Assembly: GCF_050436995.1 (NCBI RefSeq) | Contig: NC_134745.1 | Span: 8,494,001 to 8,558,000 of the forward strand | From: Anticarsia gemmatalis | Taxonomy: Eukaryota; Arthropoda; Insecta; Lepidoptera; Erebidae | Direction of reading: 5' to 3' | Length of the DNA stretch: 64,000 bases | In this document: positions 25,337 through 37,200 of the stretch, in pieces | Numbering within the stretch: position 1 is the stretch's first letter | Layout of the letters: each line of letters opens with the position of its first letter | Position numbers and translations under genes: made by a program | Notes under the pieces: model-generated | Databases searched by the model: none | What the model was told of the DNA's origin: nothing | Seen by the model: only the letters and a program-made list of their open reading frames with translations

Positions 25337-25361
25337 GGGCGGCGCGGGCTAGGCGGGCGGG
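25337..25361 (+). other. Potential G-quadruplex inside a CG-rich islet
   Basis: Four GGG runs at 25337-25339, 25346-25348, 25355-25357 and 25359-25361 have loops of 6, 6 and 1 nt, which satisfies the usual G3+N1-7 rule on the + strand. The surrounding islet (25332-25396) is otherwise GC-rich and noncoding. Folding in vivo is inference. Confidence 0.4.
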
Positions 25362-25991
25362 CGGCGCGAGGCGGGCGGCGAACGGCGCCGCGGATATTTG
25401 ATGTCCTTGAAATTTATAACTGCATAGTTATTCGCGTTCCACCGACTCCCCGTACGTTTGTATCGTGGAAATAAACCTATCAAAAAAGTATATCGACATT
25501 TTATTGAGGCTTTATGTGCGCATCTGTTTTCGTTTGAGGCAAGCGTATAAATTCGTAGAAATGAATTTTCGCTACGCTAGTTGACAAAAAGTGAAAACAT
25601 GATTAAGTTTGACTCTGTTATCTAATTGTACTACAATAATGTTCAAAAATTCAATGTTAATGTTCAAATGTTGGATGTAAAAATAGTATGAACGTTTAAG
25701 TTAGTATATATGTACTACATATTTCATCTATAATATTGTCAATGTCAATTCATTATGTTTCCCGTAAAGACGAGCACGGTGTTAAAACAAAGAAACATCG
25801 ACATAAAATTTCCTTGATTGTGCAAGGGAAGTATAGAATACTCCCGTCATACCTTGATTGTTTTATTGAAAGGGAACTGATTTCTCCTAATGAGCCGAAC
25901 AGACGAGTGGGTGAAAGAAGACGCGGGCGTTGAAATGTTATGTAAACGGTCCCTTCATTAGAACAATCTTCTAAGCAGCTTGCTCTAAGAT

Positions 25992-26019
25992 TTTGTCAGT
26001 CCGGCTCCGGACTGACAAA
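25992..26019. repeat. Perfect inverted repeat, 13-bp arms, 2-nt spacer
   Basis: TTTGTCAGTCCGG at 25992-26004 is matched exactly by its reverse complement CCGGACTGACAAA at 26007-26019, with only CT between. Because the arms have mixed composition, chance is much less likely than for AT-only palindromes. It could be a cruciform or a dimeric binding site. It is not followed by a T run, so it does not look like a terminator, and no target duplication marks it as a transposon end. Confidence 0.5.
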
Positions 26020-27429
26020 GTGCAGTGCAGCAAAGGGCAGCGGTAGTCGTATGTTTTTGAAAATTTCACTGCACAGACAGAACCGAATAGATGAATTAAA
26101 TTAAATGTTTTTAATCTTTTCACGGCGTTCTGTTTCGACACGTGTCCGTGGTGTTGGTTTTCACCTCATTAGTGTTTATTCACGTAACTGCTGAAACGCT
26201 CGTTTAGGACCTTTTAGTGGAAGTAGCAACTAGAAATCACAGTGTATAGCGTAGGAGATCTAGTTGCGGTTAATTACGGTGACACAGAGTTGTGGTGGGC
26301 TTCGTGTAACGGTCACAGGCAACCCCACCGGATACCGGCCGCTCCGGCGACCGCCCCTAATCGCGTGGTCTAATTGCGCGTTTAGAAAAACCCCGTAATG
26401 ATGCCGCCTTACGTAACGTTTGTACACAGCCATAGTAACTAGTGCTATTAACATTCTTAAAGTATTCATAACGTTAGAGTCGAGATCTCGGTCCCGTAGT
26501 AAATGGTCCGTTTTATCTGTAATTTACCGCACTTACATTAGTTGAATTACATAGCTGTCTTCATATCGGTATTATGTCATTGAAACATGTATTCTTTTCT
26601 AGTTGAGTGATTTACGTCACATGTTTAGAACCAATGACTTGTTAAGTGATTAAGGAAAATATATTTTATGAATTTCCTCCTGAAAACATAAGTCAAGTCA
26701 AGAATAATCTTTAAAGACATCAAAGTAAACACAGCAGGCTACAAAGTACTGCACTTAGTTATCATAATAACATTATTTTAAATTCATAACATAAAACATT
26801 TTATATCGAATTCGTTCTGCATCGTTATTGGTAAATGAGTAGCGCAAACGAGGCAACAAGTAACATTATGTCAAAACGAGTAAGACTTATCACAGCAATT
26901 TCATTTTACTTTACAGCTTATACCTAATAGCCGACGAGTATTGGTTTTCGATTACTACAATAAATGGTAATATAATTACAATATCGTTGACTATTAAAAC
27001 GTACTTTTAGTAGAATAAAGTCATACTGTCTCATTTATATCTAAATAGATAGACCGTTAACTTCAATACTGTTGTAGTGTAGAGTATTTTAAGCATCTGC
27101 CTTTTCTTATAGTGTTTTAATATAAGTCAGGTGTATGTGTAGTGTCAAACCGAGTTGTATGAAAGGTCACGGGAGTTCAGTGGTCTGGCGATAAGTTTGC
27201 AGGTGGCAGCCAGCTGCACCAACCACGCGATAATTAGACCCCATTGTAACATGTGATACCGGGAATAGTAATTGATTGTAAATATTATGTTGCTGATATT
27301 TATAAAACTGCAACGAAAGATAACTGTGTTTCTATCTAATTTTTACTAAAGCTTGTTTTGTTACGCTTCTGGTGTATTAGAGTTAAATATTTTAAAATCA
27401 AAGGTGGTCAGTTAGGAATTATTATAAAA

Positions 27430-27680
27430 CTAGCTGTCCCGTGGAACTTCGCTTGCATCACATAAGTGAGAATAGGTCAAAATTTTCCCCGTTTTTATAA
27501 CATTTTTTACTGGTACTCTGCTCCTTTTGGTCGTGGCGTGATGATATATAGCCCATAGCCTGCCTCGATGAATGGGCTATCTAACACTGAAAGATTTTTT
27601 TCAAATCGGTCCAGTAGTTCCTGTGATTAGCTTGTTCAAACAAACAAACAAACTCTTCAGGTTTATAATATTAGTATAGA
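27430..27680 (-). mobile_element. Helitron-like nonautonomous element (Lep1-like), minus strand
   Basis: Read on the minus strand, the element starts with TCTATACTAATATTATAAAC at 27680 and ends with CTAG at 27433-27430. It is preceded by A and followed by T, the expected A|T Helitron target without duplication. The interior holds the (GTTT)n run and the segment around 27575-27635 that I recognise as common in lepidopteran repeats (GGGCTATC, AAATCGGTCCAGTAGTTCC). At 251 bp it has no coding capacity. The family name is from memory of lepidopteran Helitrons; the alternative is an RTE-derived or SINE-like repeat sharing the same body. Confidence 0.6.
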
Positions 27681-28001
27681 TTTATAACACCTGAAAGTAA
27701 CGACACGAATCGTAGAGATTTATTTCTTGTTTACATCTGATATGGTTTATTTAGCCTTACCGTATTCCATGAATTATTAGATAAATGTTAATAGATTGTC
27801 CCTAAATTTACTTGAAAGAGGCCTGAAATAAACAACTTCTGAAAAACAGGGAAAATTTAATAGCAGTAATATAATTTGCGAACCTATTATTTTTATTGTT
27901 TAATGTTCTTGAAAATGTTTAGTGGTATCCATAAAGTTAATTATTCATTAGTACTGTAAAAACACACATTACTACTGAAATATATTATACATAATAATAT
28001 A
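27681..28001. other. AT-rich spacer between two Helitron-like copies
   Basis: About 320 bp with very low GC and nothing recognisable. Confidence 0.6.
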
Positions 28002-28209
28002 TCCTACTAATATTATAACTGTGAAAGTTTGTGAGTATGTATGGATGTTTGTTACTCTTTCACGCAAATACTACTGAATCGATTACGATGAAATTTGGTA
28101 TGTACGTAGCTGAAGACCAAGAATAACACTTTTTATCCTGAAGTTCCCGAGGTATCGGGATTTACACGGGAAGGGCTTCCACGCGGACGAAGTCGCGGGC
28201 GGCCTCTAG
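28002..28209 (+). mobile_element. Helitron-like nonautonomous element (Lep1-like), plus strand
   Basis: A 208-bp element that starts TCCTACTAATATTATAAC and ends CTCTAG, inserted between A (28001) and T (28210). A small hairpin just before the end (CGC-G-GAC / GTC-GCG with a GAA loop, about 28182-28197) followed by CTAG matches the Helitron 3' rule (hairpin then CTRR). The body (GAAAGTTTGTGAGTATGTATGG, then GTTACTCTTTCACGC, then GGACGAAGTCGCGGGC) is the widespread lepidopteran repeat type. It has no coding capacity and depends on an autonomous Helitron elsewhere. Confidence 0.7.
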
Positions 28210-31200
28210 TTTTGTAATAAATCCGAGAATATAGTTTTTTTTTTGTAAGTAAGTTGTAACTGTAAAATTCATTAAATTATGTTACATGTAGGCAAGCGTA
28301 GAGATAACACTTGATTATTATTTCACAGATTTCACCTTATAAGCGATGCGATAAACTGCTAATTTTGAATCAAATAGGAATAAAAGAATCAAGACAATGA
28401 GTGTGAGGGAGGCGGGACTTGATAAATTGAACGGAGCACTCCTTGAAGTAAGAATTAATCATGGTAGTGGTAGTGAGTAGGAGAGCTATCAATCATAGCA
28501 TCGTCACAGCATTAGTACATGTTGTAGCGTCGTCGGTACGTTATTTGCAGAATAATGTATAGTGTGGTGTATGGTGGAGCAGTGGTCCCGCAGTGGCGCG
28601 CCGGCTCCGGGTCATCAATCATTGTGAACCCGTATATCGAGTACGAGGATCTACAGCCCCGAGTGCTCCCACAAAATAGATTATTCTTAGAAAAGTATTA
28701 CGTACATAACATGCTAATCCCCGATTTATGGCCCTTCACCGTTATTTACCCCCACATTAATCTATCTTAGCTATAAAATGTTTTTGCGAATTTCGCCTCG
28801 TCCTAAGTATATTTAGGTAACGTCGTGTTGTGTAAATAAAATGCTTACAGAATTAAAGGATAATGCGATTATAACGTATTAGCAGTCGTATCGTTCAAGG
28901 AAGATACGAGGTCCACTTAAGAATATTATTTTCATGAATAAGTATTTCAAATAAAAGTTACAGTAAAACAAGAACAGGGCGAATATTGAATAACGATGAC
29001 ATTAATGTCATAGCTTTTCATAAGCAAACAATGATGTCACCGATCGAAAACCTATAATCATAAATTCAGTTTAATTAAAGGGCGTTAAAATGCCAATGTG
29101 TGGTGTCTAACTTCACCTTACGAGGAAGTCGCAATAAACGGCGGGGCCGTCTCCTTATATACAGCCTGATAAATATAGACAGCACCGCCAGCGCCCGCGG
29201 CTCAAGATTCCGAGAAAAAATATACCTACCTAATTGTATGTACTTAGAAGCCATTCCAACTTTATAAATGGTTCTGAGTTCTGTTCTGTTACAATCTAGC
29301 TGGAATGATTGATTAAATAACTAATGCATTAAGGCACCACTTCCTTCTTGCATAATCATAAGACGAGTACAATAGAAACTATTTCCTAGTACCTACACAA
29401 AATAATAGTTGAAAAGAAATGAGTCAAAGACGTTTTTTGGTTCGATTGTCGATTCATTGTTTCTATGAAATCTAACTGAGGATTTCTTTTTGAGAATATA
29501 ATCTACATTGTGTTAATTCTGACATTCTGAAATAACCTTTACTAGTGATTTCTTAATCGGAAACGTTACATGCTATACCGATTTGCAATTCCGAACGCCA
29601 TTGAATTTAATGTAGGTTGCATCAATTCGACGCATAAATCCGTAGATAAGTTGAATATATTTTTGATAATAATTCATATAAATTATGTATAACCACTTAA
29701 ATTGGTGTCGCCAGTCGGTCTGTCAGTATAACTGATAGGACTTTGTTCCCCATTATAGTACTTCTAGTCAAAGCGTTTTCTAGGCAATGATGTCAGCGGT
29801 TCGCCTTGAGTGTACATTCCGCCTCATTCCATAGCGCACGTGGAAACCTGTGTAATTATATATTTGCTGCAATTGAACGTATGCGTCAATCAACTAATAG
29901 TGAGCGCAAAAGCACGACTTCACTGCTCTATTAATTTCGTAAAATGTTCGTACGTTCATTAAACAATTGTAGTTACCACACCTATCACAAGACTTGCTTA
30001 ACTACTTCGGTTACAAATTTCCTGTTATAAATCTGAACCATTTTAAATTTGAAATTGCCTCTTGAGTCTAAAAGCAAATCTTAGACGTTATCATGCCACC
30101 GTAGAATATTTAAGAGAGATTCAGTCAAGTTTGAATTAATTTCAGTAGTAGATAACGTCATTTTCGTTTCTACGCATACAGTTTTATCTCACCACACTGC
30201 CTTTGTACTGTTTACAATTGTCACTTGGCGCTGTGAACTTATTAATCTGACGTCACCGCGTCGAGTGGAGCGAGTTTCTCAGATACAACAAACAACAGCC
30301 TTTAATCTCTTAAACAATGAGCCGAGTGAGTGATAGGATATACGCTTGATTCACAGGAATACTGGCAGATGCTTGAGAGTAAAGATTTGCTTAAGCCTAA
30401 TCCGTTCTAACACCTAACTTAAGTGAATTCAGAGGAGAATGTGTTATATTTATTTGGACAATATCTTTGAGGTATAAATGGTAAACGATTTTCACACGTT
30501 TGTGAAATAAAGTGGATCCAAGGAGTGCTACATTTTTGGGCTCAATATGGATTAGAGGGTGTGAGGCGTGGGCGAGCATTGCAGACTGTCCGGATTACCT
30601 CCCGCGGTCTCATGAATGAGCAGGTACGGCGACGCCCACTGGCCGCTGCCACGGTAATTCATTTATCGACGATGTTTATCGGTATTACGTATTAACTCAT
30701 TTACGTTACTTCGGTTCAGATAACGTGACCTAAAATGTTTAGGCCTGTATATTCCATTCATTTGTTTACGTTGAACAAAAGTAAAATACACAATATTGTA
30801 GTATTTCAAAATCAAAATAAAGATTAAATTCTTTCATTTATTTATTCACCTAACAAATCGCCGGAAGGATACTTAATGATAAACAACTTCCTTACACGAG
30901 TTATGGTAGATACCTAATCATAAACGGGATTTTATCATATTCCCATGTGGCGTAGAATGAAATATTATTTTTATTTGCTGCCCGATCGGTTGAGATGATT
31001 TTCTCTGAAATATAACATGAAAAAAAGGAAAGAATAGGCATCATTTTTCTTTGTAAAGAAAATGTCGAATTGCTACCTAATTAGTGTCGTTTGTTTCATA
31101 TTGACAATATAACAAGGTATTGTTTGTGAACCTGAAGATGAACATGTTAGTCAGTTAGTACATAATGTACCTACATCTGTAATTATTAGGAAAATAGCGA

Positions 31201-34200
31201 AAAAAGATTGGCGAAATTCGAAAACAATATCTACCATAACTAAAAGCTCTTGTAGCGAATTTTCCTGTCTGAAAAATGTCTGTTACCCGGAGCCTATTTC
31301 ACACATAACTTAAAAATACCCATGACAACCTGATCGAGTACTTCATCCTATAGGTAAGCTTGTTTTTTCTTAAGAGGCTTTTATTATCGAGTGGAATTAT
31401 AACAAAAAAGGTGAATATTAATAACAGCGAAGGACTTTTTTTTGATAAAAACATTTATAAATCAATAATTTTACTTCAGTAGGTTTATCTAAAAGTAAAA
31501 TAAATATTGGAAAATGTTTATTGTTATTACTTACCCATTTGTGAGTGGCGTAATGGCTTTGTGGCATTTATTGTCGATGCCGATATCGCCTGCTCCAACT
31601 GGAACAAATGGGAAAATTAAAATTATTGCTAGCCTGTGTGCTCGCTAATTAGTTTGGCTAGTACCTTTTCATTTGTGAAGGCAACCCACTGTTGAAGAAT
31701 TGAACAATCGAGTATCGTGACTACTGTCTTAAAATAACGACATACAGTAGGACACTTTATTGCTGTGCGTGGTATATTAAACACATAGTCGTAGAATATA
31801 ATTTGCAGCCTACGTGTAGGTACCTACGCAACGCCATCATCCTTTGCCACAGTTTCAGATTAAAACAATTAATTACTTACATATGTTGACATGCAAGATG
31901 TGGATGTGGAATGACGCAAAGCCAAATGGACAGTGTAATGGTGTATTGGGTTTTGGTCACAACATGGCCGCCCTGCCGGCTGTCGTCCGACATTGACAAA
32001 CTGATGCGACAGGCATGTCGAAACCGAACTCCGTGGTGAATTGCTGTGCACGCTTTTCAGATTTTCTCCAAAAAATTGAAATGATGTAATTATTATTGTG
32101 TAATATTTAAATTAGCGTATTGAGGTTAAAGTGTTGTCGTTTCGTAACCTTGTTATATATTTATGCGAAGCTATGATACTTTGCTAATCGTGGGCGCTTT
32201 AATAGTGAGGTGTCGAGGGGTCATTGATGACTTCACACTCCCACTATTGTGCAACCAATTACCTAATAAGTCGCAGGCCTAACGGACCGGTTCAGCGCGA
32301 CTCTTCTTCACCATAGAGCACAGCGTCGCAGCAAACCAGTTGACGTTTATCTTGATGTATACGTTTATGCAACAACACTAATAAAATGCATGATATGTTA
32401 ATATTGTCATCTGTAAGCAAACAAGTTGGCATTTCTGCGAAGTGGAGGATAACTGTTATTTTTTAATAAATTCTATTGCTTTCAAACTAGGCATGTTTAC
32501 TGCTTTGGCTTTGATGAAAATCTCAGTGGAGTTTAAAAGATCGATTTCTAGTTCTAGAGTAAAGCACAGTTTGACGAATTACGTTAAATATGTATGTACG
32601 AGCGGTTGGATAGACATACACATGAAAAGATACAAAAGTATTCATAGATAGACGTCGTTAAAGTAACTTGATTATGTGCTTATAAAATTTCGTTACTCAA
32701 ATTTTTTGTCCAAATAGGTAGCTTTAGAAAAAATATTGGAAGCTTTTTCTTTTACAGAATTGTACTGATTTTAAGGCTGTTTTTTTGTAAAGAGTTTTCA
32801 CATATACTAGAGTTATTATAAAACTGGCGTCCAATCATATAATGCGATGCCAAATGATACATTTTAACAATCATGGTAGGTCATTATTTTAACTATCAGT
32901 TTCGTATTTCGAAGTCCAAACTGGGCAACAAAACTTTTAGATATTAGTTCAAACTTTTCGTGTTCATTAGCATTTAATTGGGACCTTTAATCAAAATTAT
33001 TGCGCAATTGGCTCTACAGAAAACCTGATAACATTTATAAAAATAACTTGTTCTGGTATAAAAACTTTAAGGGGTCCTGAGAACGTGTTTAGTCTATAGC
33101 ACCTAGCCGTTTCTATTTACACCCACTCAATCAATTCTTCAAATCATAAACCTGTTCATACCGTTAGCTAATCAGAGATAATTGCTTATACATTTAATAT
33201 CTTACAATATTCTAGCCACTTTTGTTGATTGTAAAGTTTTTAAAAGTTATGAACCTACAATTGTCTTTTAATAAAACCATGTGAAACCTTTAATAAACCC
33301 GCAGTCGGGACTTTTGCGGTTCCGAATTCCCGAACTTATCTTTGTTACCAAAATGTACACCATCTACCAAGTAGGCGTATAACCAACAAAGTACATTCAT
33401 ACAAATTAAGTTGACATATAAACGTAGTAATATAGAAATGTAAAATGAGTAACGAAGCGGTTAATGATCGCAATTAGCTCCACTCAATTATCCTATTCTT
33501 GTATTAGGTGCGTGTCGCTGGCACAATGACCGATAAAAGGAAAATGAGTGAGTACCTACGGACAGACAATAGCTGGTTACATAACGATTTATTGTAAACC
33601 GTTACTACGACCAGCAAAAGGTGAGTACTAGCGATAGTGGTACTGAACAAAATTGCAATATCTTGTTAGGCAACTGTCGTTTTCATCTCGATACACGTCG
33701 TAATCAAATTTAACGGCTATTGAAGTCGATAAAAAGTTGGCAGCGCCGGATTGTGACGAACTGGTGAACCGTAGCCGGACGCCTATGGAATTATTATATT
33801 TGGTAAATTTTTATTTACGCAACTGAACTTTATGAACGACCATTCTGGACGCGAATTCTGATAAATTTGGTTCAAAGTTGGCCAAATTGCACCCAGTTGA
33901 TCAGAAAAAAAAAGGTAAGCATAAACGCACAGTCATAATTATCTGAAATCAATTTATTCAGGAAATTATGATGAAGCCAGTGTAGAGTATATTTTTTTTT
34001 AAACTTTAAACGGAATGAAATGTATATAAAAATCTCTTGAACAGTGAATGTTGATTGCTACTATCCAATATCATAAAGATGTGAGAGTAAAATAAAATTG
34101 CAAAAGCAATGTTTATTCGGAGAAGTGCCTTGACTTGTTCAAATATAGCATATAAATATATAATAGGTAATCTAATGTTATGAAACGCGAACCTTCATCA

Positions 34201-37200
34201 GCGCCACTTGATGCTTCAATGTCGAGCTCCGACGGCTCAATTACCGAACAAATACGAGTCCGATTTGTACAGATACCGACGCCGATGTGTACAGAATGCA
34301 GTAATCATGTTTATTTACGTAGTTCTCATTTACAGTTTGTTGCTTTATACTTGCAAATATTGCCCTGTAATGATTGTATATCAGTCAGCAGTCATTCATT
34401 ATACATAACAATACCTCTAATGAGAAGTAATCTTCTTTCAAAAATGTTATCACAGAAAACGTTGAGATCTTTGAAAAGTACGAGTAATGATCGCCTTGGG
34501 ATATAGTCTAATGGCGGTCTTAATCGCTATCCGCGGGAAAATCGAGGTGTAATTAACATTAATCATAGAGATGTGGGCTCTGAGGACTAATTGTGGACAT
34601 CACTCCTTGCCGACGTCGGCTGGTCTTGTCGTGCGTAGCACTCACAGGCTCGCAGCGCACCGTGTCTGTGACTCTGCGGCGAGTGGTCGGCGCTCGAGCG
34701 CTCGAAGCCTCGGAGCGCCGTACGTCTCAGCTCGGTTATGAATGACGTTGTGACAAAAGAAACGCGCTGCAGATGACGCTGATAAATAGTCGCGCACTGT
34801 TTAGCAGAGACTAGCTGGTGCGCCAGTCTTTTATCTCCACAGCTAATTAACCACCATCGTGGAGCGGGAAATAAACGTGGACCGACGTTGATGATCGGCT
34901 ATACATCATTTCTTGGTATCGCTCGTTAACACGAATGAATACTTCGTAAGTTTCCGTACGATCATTTTCATATTGTTTCCGTATTTTTTCACTCCAATTT
35001 TGTGTGCTGACATCGCGTGACGGAAACCGCGCGCCGTGCCTGGCTCTGCCGGTGTCCCGGCGCGCCCGCCGTCGCCGCTGTCATGTCTCTGGTCACGCCA
35101 GCCCACCACCGCCACTGCGCCGCGTTGCGGAAGGTATGTGCCGGATTATAGCTTCACTTAATATAATTTACGAGGATTCATAACCTGTGATTACATTAAA
35201 CTGGTTTGCTATTTTACATACAATTACGGCTAGTGTTCTATTTCGGTCTGTAAGGCAGGTACAAAGTATGGCCTGAGTAAACAATGTTGAAAAAGGGGCA
35301 CAAATATGGCAAGGTGTTTTATATCGCCCGCGGGAGATCTTGTTTCGCAACTTCCTTTTTGGTGCGCGTCTAAACATCAACTTCCCATAACTGTAGTATA
35401 CTAGCAACTGTAGTAAGAAGCAGCTGCACGAGGAGTCGAGCCAGCCGTAAATCAGCGCCCGCGCATCGACCAATAGCGGCGCGCCGACACTAACATGCCG
35501 TCATTTGCACCTGCCGCTTAAAGGAAGCTCTAATGAAGCTCCGTGCATCTTTACTTCAATCTGATAGTCGGATATAAAATAACCGACTATATAATCCTGT
35601 TAAAAAAACTTTTATTTGGTGAACTTTATTACTTAAAATACATTTTGTAGGTAGTCTTAGAGAGCTTAAAAAATAGGCATTACTGTTATCGATTGAGTCT
35701 TTGACGACTACCACAAGTTACTAGGTATTTTATAAACCACTGGTTCAAAGAAATTATTATCAGAGGTAATTGTTGATTGTATAAATGTCTAAATTCAAAA
35801 TTGATGTGTCTCTCTCAGCTATAATTGAAAATGTAAACGAGAACCGAGTAAATCTACGTAGGTATATAACGTATTTTCAAATAGATTTTCCTGCGACCTT
35901 TCAATGAAATTTAATAATTTACTTGTAAGGTGTAAATTGAATGTTAGAAAGGTTGAATCGCGGGCGGGTGGCGCCGTGCCGCGGGCATGTGTGCGCCGCA
36001 CCGCCCCTGTACTCTTGCAAACGATTAAAATTCAAAGCCTGTAGAAATGTAATTACTTCTCAGTCTGGTCAGAGTTCCGCCGACTTTTATTCAGAGTAAT
36101 TAAGTTTAATGCCAGTTTTACATCTTAACTCGATTGTTGAATCGTCTTTTGGATGAGTTAGAATGTTAGATGATCAATCTACCGATTTCAATTCCGGTCA
36201 TCTTTATAACCGACCAACGAAATGTCGTTAAATTTAACGGTTTCTTTTTAACTAGAAGTTTAAATATAAGCCACATGAAAATATTACAAAGCTCGTGTTG
36301 GTCTGTTTGTAAGCAGTTTACCATCTGTTCTTGTGTAGTTATATAAAACACGGGTATCTGGCAGCACTCGTGGTATTGTTCATCCTTCCTTGTTGCTCAG
36401 GTGTTTTCGCCGCACAATCAGCAGTAAAAAGGAACGAAGCTTTCATACAAGATATTCTGGACTGTTTTTATGCTTCATAATAGCTTGTTTCAAATTGTGC
36501 AAGCCGGGCAATCTTGAGATTTTTGAATTAATTCATCCCATTGTGATAATAAAGTATACCCTGGCCTTATCTCTGCCTTATCACAGGGGGATTTAGGAAA
36601 TAATGTTCATAATAAATGAGTTATTTTCATTAATTGTGGCTTGTGAGCTTTTATGTTTAACACGGAGTATTTTGTGCGGGACTTATCGTCGAGGTCATAA
36701 ACACTACTATACACACTAAGTAAATAATTGTGTATTATACAACTCTATGCCTGTCGGCAGCTCTATGCATGTTCTGAGTAATAAATGTGAACATTTAGGA
36801 ACTAAATCATTATTACATTTATTAGCGAGTTTAACAGTTAATGTGTTTTCTGCGAATTCTCCACGTGTTGTTGCAAGCTCTTAGCTCGTTTACTTTGGTT
36901 TTCCTCCGTATCTCTATATTATTTACACGAATGCTTTATGTTTAAAGTGGAATAACAAATACAATGTGCGAACAAAGTTTAAATGGAATTTTCTAGGAAA
37001 CTTCTTAAGATAAAACGGATTCTTGTAGCTGAGGAACTCTTGAAAGATTCAACCCGTGTCGGTAATTACGAGTTAAAGGCAAGTGGTTTTGTATCAACTA
37101 CTATACGTTACATTTAGCGAATACATACGCATTTTTTAAAACACATACTTACATATTTTTGTAGTGTGTTTACTACTGTTTACGTTTTCTTTGTAATTTT

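Larger units (their letters stand above)
22903..27429. other. AT-rich noncoding DNA with CG-rich islets
   Basis: No gene is supported. Islets lie at about 23391-23502 (the strongest, with long CCGCCCGCGCCGCGCCG-type runs), 23827-23872, 24373-24412, 25332-25396 and 26318-26356. Open frames such as 23949-24260 and 23724-23975 have no recognisable domain and coincide with these GC-richer patches, where stop codons are rarer. Confidence 0.65.
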
